Assembly: GCA_023014485.1 (NCBI GenBank)
Contig: JAJOZX010002365.1
Coordinates: 163,501 to 227,500 of the forward strand
DNA: 64,000 nucleotides
Origin: Bathynomus jamesi
Lineage: Eukaryota; Arthropoda; Malacostraca; Isopoda; Cirolanidae
Direction of reading: 5' to 3'
The notes beneath the pieces are model-generated. The model ran no database searches, was not told the origin of the DNA, and saw only the letters and a list, made by a program, of their open reading frames with translations. The position numbers and the translations under genes are program-made. Shown here in pieces: positions 1 through 10,739 of this stretch; positions within the stretch are counted from its first letter, which is position 1, and every line of letters starts with the position of its first letter.

Positions 1-736
1 AGAGACGCAACTTGTAAATTGGGACAAAAAATAAATAAATAAATAAATAAAAAAATAGCCGCAGGAGGCAATGGTTATTACAGAAATCGGTTTAAGGACT
101 TCAGGATTTTTTGGCAGATCACCACTAAGCAGTGTTCTCAGATAATTGCGAAGCTTCTTTTATCTACTTCAGGTTAATGGAATTATACAGACGATTGACA
201 TCGATTTTAGAAGTATTGAGCCGACGTTTGATGTCACGAACGACATCAACGAACAAACGTGACGCCACACCGAATCCAACACCCGCGATGCGAGATGATT
301 TTTTTCAAACACCGTAAAAACTCTCGAGGCACCGACGATATGACGCAATGCTAAAAATATGAATACGACGATGCAACTAACAAACCGGATGAAAAAAAAA
401 CTTTTGCAACCCCCTTCTAGTAACCGAGTGGTAGGATGCAGAAACGAAAAGTGATGTGGATGTAGCGCAAGAGTTGGATCACATCCAAACCCGCTTTCAA
501 AGGCCTATAAAAAGTGGAATAAAATACATTTCTGAAGCCTATAAAAGTTCAATGGAAACCTCTCCACAGTTTTCCCTGACTAATCAAATTACGAGGGTTG
601 TCCCTTTATCGTGAATTTTCGAGGTGTTCATGAAGATTCCTTATTCCAGTCAGGATGTGATGCAATCAATTTGCAATATTTTCATGCAGTCTGGATTCAT
701 GCAGTGTTCACTACATTGACGATGGAAAACGGCTTG

Positions 737-739
<3 letters not shown>
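1..739. other. AT-rich non-coding stretch
   Basis: No convincing gene, repeat family or RNA is visible. Short A-runs and a small (AAAT)n tract lie near position 30. The reading frames are short and lack recognisable domains. Confidence 0.5.
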
Positions 740-789
<50 letters not shown>

Positions 790-790
790 A
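740..790. repeat. (TA)n microsatellite
   Basis: Nearly uninterrupted TA dinucleotides with one phase slip. It directly abuts the left end of the foldback element that starts at 791. Confidence 0.95.
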
Positions 791-1010
791 AGGGTCAGCG
801 CGTCTTAAGGTACCTAAGCGCCATCACAGGCGAAAACGTGTTTTTGATGGATATCACTATTTTCACCCTTCCTCTATCGCGTGGTTTGGGTTATAATGAC
901 CTTACGACACTAGAAGTATGGTTGAAAACCTCATGAAGCGAACTACTTTTTTCACCTCTATCGCTAGCCAAAAGTTCGCCATAATAAGAAAAAAAAAATT
1001 AAAAAATATA

Positions 1011-1762
1011 CAGGGTGTCCCAGAATTAACTATCTATTTCAATGAAATCGGACAAATTTAAAAAAAAAAAACTTTTATTTATGTTTATCATGTTTAATAT
1101 GTTAAAAATGTATAAATTTCTAAATTTTTTTCATAATTTTATTTTCATAGTTTTATTTTCATTCTCTTTCAGAACCCTATTAATAATGAATACACAAGAA
1201 CGCATCTTTGTTGTAACATCCCGTATCAAAGCCTTTTTCATCAGTGTCGAACGCAAGATTCTATGAACTGTTGTCTTGGATATGTTGTCTTCGACCGGCC
1301 TCCCTAACCGAAGTTGTTGGTTCATCCTCAAACAATTGTCGTACCTGTTCGGTACTGTTACGTGCTGTCCTTGGGCGTCCTCTTCCCACCTCGTCGTGTA
1401 CGGATCCAGTTCTTTTAAATTTGTTCACAAGTTCACGAATCGCTTTGTCTGTAGGACCGGTTCTGTGGAATCTTCTTGTAAATTTTTCTCCGATTTCATT
1501 ACATTGCATTCCTTTGATACAGGATGTTACAACAAAGATGCGTTTTTGTGTATTCATTATTAATAGGGTTCTGAAAGAGAATGAAAATAAAACTGAAAAA
1601 CTATGAAAAAATTATGAAAATAAAATTATGAAAAAAATTTAGAAATTTATAAATTTTTAACACATATTAAACATGATAAACATGATAAACATAAATAAAA
1701 GTGTGTTTTTAAAAATTTTGTCCGATTTCATTGAAATAGATAGTTAATTCTGGGACACCCTG
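1011..1762. mobile_element. Deleted mariner-type element with long TIRs
   Basis: The termini read CAGGGTGTCCCAGAATTAAC on the left and its inverse complement on the right, each bordered by TA. The inverted arms reach about 220-260 bp inward and include the transposase start codon region in both arms. Only an N-terminal transposase fragment remains in the loop. The catalytic domain is absent, so the copy is non-autonomous. Confidence 0.85.
1261..1557 (-). pseudogene. Mariner-type transposase, N-terminal DNA-binding fragment
   Basis: About 98 residues remain. They begin MNTQKRIFVVTS and continue into a helix-turn-helix region with FKRTGSVHDEVGRGRPR, the TGS..D..R.GRPR signature of the N-terminal HTH (DUF4817-like) in many mariner-related transposases. 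A full transposase is about 340 residues, so the RNase H-like catalytic domain with its acidic triad is lost. The first ~15 codons are duplicated in inverted orientation near 1187-1230 on the plus strand as part of the left arm. No function is expected beyond possible DNA binding. Confidence 0.7.
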
Positions 1763-1967
1763 TATATAAAATATGAAAATCTATTCCAAAAACTCATCAA
1801 CATCTTCATTAGCATACTTGGAACTCTAATTTAGCCAAAAATGAACGTTCTAGCTCAATTAATAACAAATAACAGAGATACTACTGCGAGAATATTGCTG
1901 AACTTTGGAGGCGATTTCTGGCGAATTTTAATTTTGGCGCTTAGGTACCTTAAGACGCGGACCCCTC

Positions 1968-1970
1968 ATA

Positions 1971-2022
<52 letters not shown>
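1968..2022. repeat. (TA)n microsatellite with (CA)n tail
   Basis: Long TA run following the right end of the foldback element, passing into CA repeats near 2023-2035. Confidence 0.95.
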
Positions 2023-2041
<19 letters not shown>

Positions 2042-2424
2042 CGGTCGTACTGTGAATAATATTGATAAGTAAATTTCTGCTACTTTAGGGAGGAAACACA
2101 AACTTGCGGTGCATCTTACTCCTGAAGAATCATGCATCAGGCCCTATAACAACTGGGGGGTGTCTGCAATACAAGCTAACGAAAATTACAGTAAACTGAA
2201 TACGGATATAGATGTTCTTTGGACTAGACCAACACGGAGCATTGTTGCTTTCAGTGGTGATGAATCACGTACGAAAGCCTCGTCAGTACTTTGCCCCCCT
2301 AATTGCCTGTCAATGCTGCTGCGAGCTGCTCGTACCCTGAAGTGGCTGTACGGACTAAATGGTGCTTTATGTAAAAAAGATGTTTAACTCTTCATACTTC
2401 CATTTAAACTATGAATGCATCGAT

Positions 2425-2467
<43 letters not shown>

Positions 2468-4107
2468 TAGTTTGCCCAACCCATCAAAAATTAAATGGTT
2501 GGAGTTTTGTAAACCTCACTGGCGGCCCTGCCCTTCCTTCAGCGAGCTTTGTTCACTAAACTGGTATACAGCATATATATAGCATCTGCACCCTCACTCT
2601 GAAGCTACAGGCCCCCCAAACCCCCAGGGGGAGCAGTTCCCGCACCTCTATCTTCCACACCACCACCCAGAGAAATCAGGGATTATTCACCCATACTACT
2701 GGTAAACGTTACCAAAGACATATATTGTTTTTTATTATTATTATTATTATTAGATATGGGTGGAACAATGGTTTGTTAAACAATGACTCCTTTTCTAATC
2801 TGACTTAATCTGTGAACAATATGCGCGCTCAATGTTCATTATAATAAATAAATAAATAAATAAATTTAAATAAATAAATTAAAATAAATAAAAAATAAAT
2901 ATCTATCAACACTACTTTCAAGTTTGTTTTTTTAACAAGAAGTGAATGAAGTCTTTACCGTTTCACAAAGCACTACTCCGTCCACACACTCATTCAGGGC
3001 ACGAGCAGCTCGCATCATCATTGCCAAGAATACGAAAGGTCAACGTCTTAACGAGGCTTCCGCACGTGATTCAAAGAAACAATGCTTTGGTTTATTATTC
3101 AAATAGCTACTCCGACCCATAGTCCTTTGACGCGCGGTTGTAGTTAGTTTGTATTGCAGATATCCTTGGTTGTTTATAGGTCCTGGCGCATGATTCATCG
3201 AGAGCAAAATGCACTGTAAGCTCGCGTTTCCTCCTAGAAACAAATCAAATGCACCCGTCTAATCAGGCACCCGTCTAATCAGACACGCATTCATATATCA
3301 CCTCAGTTCTGCTCTACACAAACTGTATCAAGAACTCTCTATTAGCAATTTCAAAGCCTCTATATTGTTTCATTGTTTAAATTAATAATGGGTTTATTTC
3401 CCTAGAGTATTAAATGAGAAAGGTGAAGGCCATCAACATGGGTTCACTGACCGAATACAAGCGTCACATATGCAGAATACACAATAATATAATCCTTTAA
3501 ACTAACATTGACGATATTTTTCATTACAACTGTTTAAATTGAAGAAAACCTTATCTTGGTTAAAAACAAAACGCGTGTTACAAATAAACAACAATTATAG
3601 AAGTTTACCTTAAACAATTATAGCTATTTTTCATAAAAACTTTACAATGACATTATAATAAAATATCATCTCTCATTCAACCTTCTGTTTGTGAACGATA
3701 CAAACTAGACTTCATAACGTAACTAGTTCCTTACAATAAACATTACACAATCTTTCTACTCCTTATAAGCGCCAAAAGCGAAACTTTACGTAGTCTTTAC
3801 GAGCGCTTTATACGGTTATAAAACTGCGGTAATGGCGACCACAAATCCTTTCAATTTCTCGTCGTAAACAAAACCACTCCTACACGATAAACTTCTACAA
3901 TTTATGTTCGACATTTGAGGGTAAAACAAAGCATATTTGGACAACGGGGAAAAACAAATGCGGGCGTAGGACGGGATAAGAGTAAAACACCAACACAGTA
4001 CAAAGAGTTTAATTAAAATAGTATAATCGAACAAGGTCGTTCACACAAACAGAACTGTGAACCAATAAACTTCATACCGTGTGTGTGTGTGTGTTTTATA
4101 TACATAT
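2023..4107. other. Non-coding stretch with simple repeats
   Basis: Contains (TA)n at 2433-2466, (ATT)n near 2733, (AAAT)n at 2845-2900, a 16-bp tandem duplication (GCACCCGTCTAATCAG twice, about 3250-3282) and (GT)n near 4081. No gene is recognised. The longer open frames run through microsatellites or lack domains. Confidence 0.5.
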
Positions 4108-4180
4108 ATAAAACCACGAAGGAAAAGAAACACAAAACGCTTGAGCACCGTTTTGTGTTTCCTTTCCTTCGTGGTTTTAT
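4108..4180. repeat. Short palindrome resembling a Penelope-like terminal fragment
   Basis: The arms TAAAACCACGAAGGAAA and its inverse complement close on a loop of about 10 bases. The arm sequence (CCTT..CCTTCGTGGTTTT) resembles the ends of the hairpin elements at 9669-10419 and 43566-43777, so it is probably the outer tip of a related terminal repeat. It lacks the CTGANGA core seen in those copies. Confidence 0.5.
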
Positions 4181-4545
4181 TCATCATAAATATTTTTCAC
4201 GTGTTACTTTCGTGAAATAATTTTCATATATATATTATATATATAATAATATATATATGTTTGTAACACGAAACCAGTCTCGGGAGATGGGGGTGGATGA
4301 CGTGTTGGACGTTGGATTACGTACGTGGCAAAATGAGTCAAATAAAGAGGATCCGATCCGTCTCGGATAACTTTGAAGCGTCTTAAGATAGTCAAACTAT
4401 GAGCCTCGTTCACCTTCACGATAATTAAAGTTTCTAATTTCTATTAACCAGAAACGCACGTGATAGTCATTAGATAAGATCTAAAAATGAAGGATTCTTA
4501 TAAATATGTTAAAACAATTAGATATACTATATATATATAATTTTT

Positions 4546-4900
4546 TTTTTTAACTGCAAACAACACACAGTATAATTAATGTAAAGAACGACGCTTGTGT
4601 AGAAGAGCGTTCCGCACAAGATATATATATATATATATATCCCCGCAAGGGGGTTCTAAGCTCGTGCTCTTGATTGCTCTTTGTGCTCGTTTGTACGTGC
4701 TTGTTCCTGGAGGTTTCACGTGCGCCCTCCCGGCCCTAGCACCCAAGGATGATGGGGCTCGACCCTGCAGTCCTTGGTCTTTTTCCACTTCGACTGTCCC
4801 CTCCACCCTTTCTTTTTCCTCTGTCTTTCCTCTCATTTTTCTTTGTTTTTCCGCTGAGATATGCCCTTTTAAATAGAGGCGAATCGGTTCTTCCCGAACT

Positions 4901-4902
<2 letters not shown>
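4546..4902 (-). repeat. Unclassified dispersed repeat, copy 1 (inverted relative to 56960-57235)
   Basis: About 260 bp (4641-4902) matches the inverse complement of 56960-57230 almost base for base. Both copies are bordered by AT tracts on each side. In both, one frame stays open and ends in a basic segment (..GGGDSRSGKRPR..) followed by IILGC and a stop. The outer part (4556-4610) also resembles 44147-44205 next to a SINE. I cannot assign it to a transposon class. Confidence 0.65.

Positions 4903-4962
<60 letters not shown>
4903..4962. repeat. (TA)n microsatellite
   Basis: Roughly 60 bp of TA that ends exactly where the mariner-type terminus GGGTGTCCCATAAG begins. Confidence 0.97.
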
Positions 4963-4966
<4 letters not shown>

Positions 4967-5359
4967 GTCCCATAAGTCTAGAACCATATGGTAAAATAAG
5001 TAATTCACGTTTTTCCGTTTATGCAAGTGCCCATGATCTCTTTGAGTAAGGAAGAACGCATCCAGGTAATTCTGCTCGTAAGAAATTGGAGTCAGAGGGA
5101 GGGCGCTGAGGAATTTAACAGATTGTATCCGGACCATGCGCCGATAACACACACCTGTGTCGGCAAACTTGTAGCAAAATTCAGGGAAACGGGATCCATA
5201 GGAGATAAACCACGCAGTGGACCTCCGAGGACATCCAGCGACGATGACACAGCTGCTACCATCCTCGCTCATTTCACAAACAGTCCCCAAGTCTCTTCGG
5301 CGTTTTTATTGCCGTTTTTATCATTTTGCCCTATGGTTCCAGACTTACGGGACACCCTG
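4963..5359 (+). mobile_element. Short deletion derivative of a mariner-type element
   Basis: The left end GGGTGTCCCATAAGTCTAGA and right end TCCAGACTTACGGGACACCC form ~38 bp inverted repeats, with TA or TG repeats on both sides. The interior holds only the start of a transposase gene, so the copy cannot move on its own. Confidence 0.85.
5021..5300 (+). pseudogene. Mariner-type transposase, N-terminal HTH fragment
   Basis: About 95 residues resemble the N-terminal HTH of mariner-related transposases: MQVPMISLSKEERIQVILLV near the start, then KFRETGSIGDKPRSGPPR, the KF..TGS..D..R.G.PR hallmark. The frame then runs into the 3' TIR and the microsatellite, so the apparent C-terminus is not real. 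No catalytic acidic residues are present. It differs in sequence from the HTH fragment at 1261-1557, so it is a separate lineage. Confidence 0.75.
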
Positions 5360-5361
5360 TA

Positions 5362-5370
<9 letters not shown>

Positions 5371-5414
<44 letters not shown>
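5371..5414. repeat. (TA)n microsatellite
   Basis: TA run following a short GT run at the right border of the mariner derivative. Confidence 0.95.
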
Positions 5415-5418
<4 letters not shown>

Positions 5419-6293
5419 GAACACGGGGATTTTCTAGCCGGGTATTTAATTTATACAAAGTTCCCACCTTACCTCCTCAGGCTCCCCGTCACCCACAAAC
5501 ACCAGTAGTTCGGTATTCCCCTCGAGGCACTGACACCTATATCTAATTTATTTGGTAATCTCTGAAATAAAGTTGGGTTTAACGAATAAATGAACGAACG
5601 AATGAACGCAGAAACCGGTAACAAATTTCCCGCCAAATTCAATGAAATTCCCAACTCAATTGGAAGTCTAGAATATTCTGCTTAAATTACAAACAACATT
5701 TCAAAGAATACTATTAAATTTCAGATTAAATATTAGTTTTGTTTAAAAAATATTAATTAGTTACGATACGTAGTGATATTATTATGATAAGTACAAGGTC
5801 GGTTTTGTGTAACATTACACTAATTTAAGTAGACTCTCGAGTTACCCGACCATAAATATCAAAGCAAGAGACAATCCTTTTATTTACAGAATACAAGTAG
5901 TGTTGTACGTTTTGTACAAACTTTTCATCAACAGACCTCAACATCTAAGGTTACCGTATAACGGTGGGGACCCTTTGCTTTAAGTGGGATCCGAGGCATG
6001 GGTCGCTACACTACCTGTACGACTGTACGTACCCTCTTACAATCAGATCCAATGTCTCTTAACTTCGCTAATCGATGGGAGGGTTGTGAAGTTGTGACGC
6101 TGGCCACGACGTTTTTTTTTTTTTTGCTTCAAAGAAACTTTGTGGTAGTCATGCAGCGCTATAAAACGCAAAAAACATTCAGGATGTTATGATTACAGTG
6201 AATGACAGATTTCGTTTCTATATTTTAGAGTTTCAACCTTTACAGATAAGAATAAATACAATCCTCCGGTATTTCGAATATATACTTCAATTA

Positions 6294-6348
<55 letters not shown>
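5415..6348. other. Non-coding stretch ending in (GT)n
   Basis: No gene recognised. A T-run lies near 6110 and a (GT)n tract at about 6295-6350. The tract abuts the degraded left end of the hAT element. Confidence 0.5.
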
Positions 6349-6351
<3 letters not shown>

Positions 6352-7747
6352 CGTGCGGTGCGTAATAACTCAGGGTAGGCAGTAGGCACTAATAAAATCA
6401 ATTGCCAACAAAGGGTCTAAAAACTATTAACAATAATTACCATCGAAATATAGAAATTAGGCATGCATCGCATTGTTACTCAACTTAATAAAATTGGTCA
6501 GAATTTCATAGCTATTTTATACCAACTAATATCCCGGTAATTAATAAAAATATTAAAAGTTCAAAATAAAATTTTAGTTATATAAAGTATTTACTTACAT
6601 TATTTGTAGATAAATTCCATTCGTCTCTCCTTCTGAAGAAATATTTGTGTAACCATGTCATAAAAGTTGCGTGTAGTACTTTGTTCCAGTTTCATGAACC
6701 TTTCTTTTTCTATAGAGATTAAAGCGAGCGATTAAAGCTAGTGCGTGTTTTAATTCTTTTTAAAGCTGAAAATGTTCGCTCAACTGAAACAGTTGTAGCT
6801 GGAATTGTAAGGACCAATTGCAGCAGTTTCACCGCTTCGGGAAATGTTTGTTCCAGTTCATTTTTAAAAATGAAGACGAGCAAATCTTTAATAGATTTGT
6901 CTCGTAACATTGGTGCATTAAGATTCCAGCCAAATCGGCTTTTAGTCTTACGAAATCAAAAAAGTTAGCATAATTCTTTTCTAAACTTTCTCGCGCTTCC
7001 CTATCAACTTGACGAGCCATTTCGGCAAACTTCTTACTATCAACTAAAGTAGTAAACCGCAAATTTTTGAAGTCATTATATCTAGCTTCCATTTGTTTAA
7101 TTATATCATTCAATATAAGACAAAAAAATCTCTCTTCCTTAATTGGATATTTTATGCGACAATTGGATTCAGCAAGGTTATTTTCTATACAATTCTCTTC
7201 AAACTTCTCATGAAAAACACCAAAATTTTTCCCCAAATCTTCTAATGATTCTATTGTATCATTGATTCTTTCAATGCAATATGGAATATCTATTTTAGTT
7301 TGCAAGATATTAAAAAGTAGCTCAGTTTTATTGAAAATTTCTTCATAGGTCATTAGTAGGAAGATTGCTGTTCATATCTCGGAAAACTGCAGTTGCGTTG
7401 CCACGTTGCTACATCATACGTCCGCCCCATGGGTTGCTTCGTAGGCAGGTTAAAAATTGCCTTTATTTCCTATTGTTTTAAAGAAAAAAGCTTGGATTGA
7501 CGGCACGCGCTACGAAGAATTTAGCTATTATAATTTATATGCAGGATAAAAAGCATAGCAATATGTGCCTGCTTCAGCATTACACATAATGCTACATACA
7601 GAATTAGCATGAAATTTGTATGTATTTTAAGAGAAAGCATTAAGGAACTGAAAGAATGAAGTTTAAATAATGAAAAAAGTTAAATTTTTTATATTTTATG
7701 CTAGGGCAGGCACTGCCTACCTTGCCTACCCTGAGTGCACGTCGCTG
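6349..7747 (-). mobile_element. Degraded hAT element with TIRs
   Basis: The left end reads ACGTGCGGTGCG..CTCAGGGTAGGCA. Read inward, the right end is CAGCGACGTGCACTCAGGG followed by TAGGCAAGGTAGGCAG, so the two share ACGTGC and CTCAGGGTAGGCA in inverted order. CAGCG fits the hAT terminal consensus. The coding relic inside (6606-7353, minus) is hAT-type. The (GT)n and (TA)n flanks hide any 8-bp target duplication. Confidence 0.6.
6606..7353 (-). pseudogene. hAT-type transposase, C-terminal half (ZMYM-like)
   Basis: Starting near 7353 the protein reads MTYEEIFNKTELLFNIL and continues to a C-terminal hAT dimerisation region (VLTIPATTVSVERTFSALKR, encoded about 6740-6800), which mediates transposase multimerisation. 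The frame slips near 6840-6860, where two overlapping frames each carry part of the same segment, and again after 6719, where ISIEKERFMKLEQS continues in another frame. The N-terminal zinc finger and first catalytic residues are missing. The family resembles vertebrate ZMYM1/ZMYM6-like hAT relatives. It is dead by frameshifts and truncation. Confidence 0.75.

Positions 7748-7748
<1 letters not shown>

Positions 7749-7808
<60 letters not shown>
7749..7808. repeat. (TA)n-(CA)n compound microsatellite
   Basis: TA repeats pass into CA repeats between the hAT right end and the small mariner MITE. Confidence 0.95.
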
Positions 7809-8039
7809 GTGCGTTCGAAAAGTCTCTCCGCAGTGCTATGTTAAACGCATAGGATATTGAAAAACTACAATGTTTTCATTCAACCATGATTTAGTGATTT
7901 TATTACATAACCTTTTGATTTTACAGCATGTGTTCAAAGTGTTTTCCACCATTTTGCAGGCACAGAGCAACTCGTCTACACTTGTCAAACACTTTTTTTA
8001 AAGTGTTGGTTGACTGCGGAGAGACTTTTCGAACGCACT
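7807..8039 (-). mobile_element. Small mariner MITE carrying a transposase 3' tip
   Basis: Inverted ends CAGTGCGTTCGAAAAGTCTC and GAGACTTTTCGAACGCACT are each bordered by repeats, with TA following the right end. On the minus strand the interior encodes VFDKCRRVALCLQNGGKHFE, which resembles the extreme C-terminus of a mariner transposase, so it is an internally deleted copy. Only four bases (ATAT) and a TA separate it from the next element. Confidence 0.7.
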
Positions 8040-8044
8040 ATATA

Positions 8045-9606
8045 CAGGGTGTTTCAGGAGGAAAGGTCAATACTTCGGGAGGTGATAGTATCGGTCATTG
8101 TGAGAAAAAAAGTTCATATGAATGTGTCTAATTCTGAATGGTTACGGAGATAGAGCTGTTTGAATCTACAAATACAAAAGCATTGTTAATGGTAATCAAG
8201 AAAGAGAAACCAATTACTGTTTCTAACATTTAATGTTTAAACATTGGCATTTTGAATGGTATCAGATACAGAAATGACAAATTTGTTACAGTTTACAATA
8301 CGTTTTCGAAAATCCTACCGTCAACCTCAATGCACTTTGCAACTCGTGCGCGAAGATCGCGTGTTGTTCGTCTGGGTTGATCTTGACGTTCCTTTATGCG
8401 GGCAGCAGCATCCAAATGCGCGCGAGCAATTCTTCTCGTGTATCCACCTTTCTTTTGTAAACATGACTTTCCATCCACCCCTACAAACAATAATCTAACG
8501 GAGAAAGATCTGGAGACCTTGGTGGCCATTGAATGGGACCACCGCGGCCGATCCATCGACCAGGGAAAGTTTGATTTAGGTATTGCATCACCAGACGGGT
8601 AGAATGTGGAGGAGCTCCGTCATGCTGAAAGTACATACCAGCGCGTGTAGCCAAAGGAACATCCTCCAATAGTCCTGGCAATTCATTTTGCAGAAATTCT
8701 AGGTAACTTTGTCCTGTAAGACGATTCTCTAAAGTAACAGGGCCAATCAGCTGATCATCGATGATACCGCACCACACATTGGCAGAGAGGAGATGTTGAA
8801 AATTTGTTTCCACAGTGGCACTTTGATTTTCATCTGACCACCGATGAGAGTTACGAGTGTTGTTGATACCGTCACGGGTGAAAGTAGCTTCATCGGTGAA
8901 CAGTATTAATCAAAGCAATCGGCGATTAGCATTTACCCAATGACAAAATTCCAGTCGCATGGCAGCGTTTCCTGGTTGAAGGTGTTGTACACGCTGTACA
9001 TGATATGGATGCAAGCCTTCCTCACGTAATGTTCGCCATACTCTTGTGTGTGGTACACCGAGACGTGTAGAAATTCTTCGTGAGCTAGTAGTAGGACTAC
9101 GCTCTACCAACTGAAGAATGTTTTCCACTTCATCCACATCTTGTTGACCTTCACGTTCAGATGAAACATGAGCGCTGGGAAGTGTACCAATCTCACGCAA
9201 TGTGTTGAAAACCCTGGTAAACACACTTCGATCCGGAATTCTGCAGTTCGGAAACCGTCGACGGTATTCTGCAACAGCAGCTGTTGCACTTCCATCGCAA
9301 AAACCGTAGACATACACCATATCTGCATATTCGGCATGTGTGAAGGTGTGTGGCATTCTTAACACTGCTTCAAACACCAAACAATGTCACTCACAACAGT
9401 AAGCTGTCGATTGGCTTGTTATTATGTTACATGGTTCAAGGTTATAGGGGAGGGAAGGGGAGGAAGAGCTGCGCGCGCATCAGATTCAAACAGCTCTATC
9501 TCCCTAACTATTCAGAATTAGACACCTGTTCATATGAACTTTTTTTCTCACAATGACCGATACTATCACCTCCCGAAATATTGACCTTTCCTCCTGAAAC
9601 ACCCTG
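8045..9606 (-). mobile_element. Near full-length Tc1/mariner element of the DD41D type
   Basis: The ends are CAGGGTGTTTCAGGAGGAAA and its inverse complement, with at least 75 bp of near-perfect inverted repeat, each bordered by TA. Length is 1562 bp. The transposase runs on the minus strand across most of the interior. By my count 41 residues separate the second and third catalytic Asp, the spacing of the DD41D (rosa/visitor-like) group. Confidence 0.85.
8293..9356 (-). pseudogene. DD41D mariner-type transposase, interrupted
   Basis: The likely start is [18 protein letters not shown] (9356), an HTH-type N-terminus, followed by a second HTH ([17 protein letters not shown]). An in-frame TGA at about 8908-8910 interrupts just before the first catalytic motif LFTDEATF. 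The second catalytic Asp is in YFQHDGAPPHS and the third in RSPDLSPLDYCL, after which TAG replaces a codon at 8481. The final ~60 codons continue in another frame (RTTRDLRARVAKCIEVDGR) to about 8293. Two stops and at least one frameshift make it dead, but all three catalytic positions survive. Function would be cut-and-paste transposition at TA. Confidence 0.85.
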
Positions 9607-9701
9607 TATATATATATATATATAGATGAATTTCACAATTAAACACGTGAAAACACGTGAAATGAATGAATGCTGCAAACCCACAAGGAAAAAGAAAAAC
9701 G

Positions 9702-9747
9702 ATTCCAAGTCCTTTCGTGTATTCAAAGCTACACCTCGTCAGGGAAT
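9702..9747 (-). ncRNA. Hammerhead-like self-cleaving motif, left arm
   Basis: Read on the minus strand: ATTCC, CTGACGA (9742-9736), a stem II hairpin GUGUA..UACAC, GAAA (9716-9713), a six-base segment GGACTT, then GGAAT, which pairs perfectly with the leading ATTCC to form stem I. Very small stem III regions are typical of Penelope-like hammerheads. One unpaired base sits between the GA of the core and stem II, which is the main doubt. Activity is untested. Confidence 0.5.
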
Positions 9748-9900
9748 GAAGGGAGAAGGCAAGATGCCCATAAATATATATACAACGTAGAGGAAACCAA
9801 AGCAATTAGCACATACTTAACAAGAGTTAATGAGAGGCAAAAGAAATTTTAACAAGATATCGTCAATTTTATATATTCCCGCACTGTTATTGAAATTGTT

Positions 9901-10242
9901 TTAAAAATGAATAAATGCACATTCTAGAATATTTCTTTCTATTATATCTCTGTTTTCAACAAGCGCTTTAGAATTATCCCACTTGATGCTATGATTACAG
10001 CTATACATATGGTTAAACAAAGCACTGGAATTATTAGCTGTTCTACACGCATATTTATGCTGTTTCACCCTAATATCTAACGTTTTACCCGTTTGGCCTA
10101 TATATACTGAGTTACATTGTGTACATCCAATCGAATACACACAACCAACAACATTTTCCGGGCTATTCTTTATCAGGCGTGATTTAACAATAATTTCAAT
10201 AACAGTGCGGGAATGTATAAAATTGACAATATCTTGTTAAAA
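9901..10242 (-). pseudogene. Penelope-like GIY-YIG endonuclease domain
   Basis: The minus strand encodes VNFIHSRTVIEIIV..NVVGCVYSIGCTQCNSVYIGQTGKTL, then RVKQHK, FNHMYSCNHSIKW and NILECAFIHF before a stop. The CxxC before YIGQTG and the later His pair match the Cys/His-decorated GIY-YIG nuclease at the C-terminus of Penelope-like polymerases, which nicks the target for priming. Only this domain remains, about 110 residues of a protein that is normally over 700. The 5' part of the frame lies in the right inverted arm. It is therefore a truncated relic, although the domain itself has no internal stop. Confidence 0.8.
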
Positions 10243-10339
10243 TTCCTATTGCCTCTCATTAACTCTTGTTAAGTATGTGCTAATTGCTTTGGTTTCCGCT
10301 ACGTTGTATATATTTATGGGCATCTTGCCTTCTCTCCTC

Positions 10340-10385
10340 ATTCCCTGACGAGGTGTAGCTTTGAATACACAAAAGGCTTTGGAAT
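10340..10385 (+). ncRNA. Hammerhead-like motif, right arm, core mutated
   Basis: Same layout as the left-arm motif: ATTCC, CTGACGA (10345-10351), stem II, then AAAA instead of GAAA (10371-10374), and GGAAT. Loss of the invariant G before the AAA should abolish cleavage if the motif is a hammerhead. Confidence 0.45.
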
Positions 10386-10414
10386 CGTTTTTCCTTTTTC
10401 CTTGTGGGTTTGCA

Positions 10415-10417
<3 letters not shown>

Positions 10418-10486
<69 letters not shown>

Positions 10487-10509
10487 CAGTATATATATAT
10501 ATATATATA
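10418..10509. repeat. Interrupted (TA)n microsatellite
   Basis: Three TA runs separated by single-phase slips and CAGT, next to the right arm of the Penelope-like hairpin. Confidence 0.95.
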
Positions 10510-10739
10510 ATTTCTTCCCACCTTTTTGTATTTTATAAATGGGAAATTAAAATCTCCGCAGAGTATTATATGTATTGGGGGATGGAAAGTTTAGGACTTT
10601 ACTAGGTTTCTGATATCAGCAAAGGCATCCGAGAATTTTGCAGTTGGAGTGTTCGGAGGTCTGTAGATGACTAAGTATCACATTTAGTTTTTCTATTTTC
10701 ACTGCTAAAAGTTCCACAAATCTGTTTGATTTACTTATT

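Larger units (their letters stand above)
791..1967. mobile_element. Foldback DNA element with TIRs, host of a nested mariner
   Basis: The left end (from 791) and right end (to 1967) are inverted copies that share the motif GTCTTAAGGTACCTAAGCGC. Both ends sit against TA microsatellites, as expected of a TA-target element. The interior outside the nested mariner (1011-1762) has no recognisable coding sequence, so this reads as a non-autonomous MITE that later received another element. Confidence 0.7.
9669..10419 (-). mobile_element. Penelope-like retroelement remnant with inverted terminal repeats
   Basis: Two ~235 bp arms (9669-9905 and 10186-10419) are inverse complements with scattered mismatches, and a ~280 bp loop encodes a GIY-YIG endonuclease domain. 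Penelope-like elements are known to carry LTR-like terminal repeats that may be inverted and that contain hammerhead ribozymes; both arms here carry such a motif. The reverse transcriptase is missing. Outer borders lie near (TA)n. Confidence 0.75.

Noticed and set aside
1841..2559. Several proteins rich in Ile-Tyr
   Set aside because: Translations of (TA)n tracts; the same applies to many frames near microsatellites throughout the window.
5021..5437. A 138-residue protein ending in Tyr-Ile repeats
   Set aside because: The C-terminal part is read-through of the TIR and the (TA)n microsatellite.
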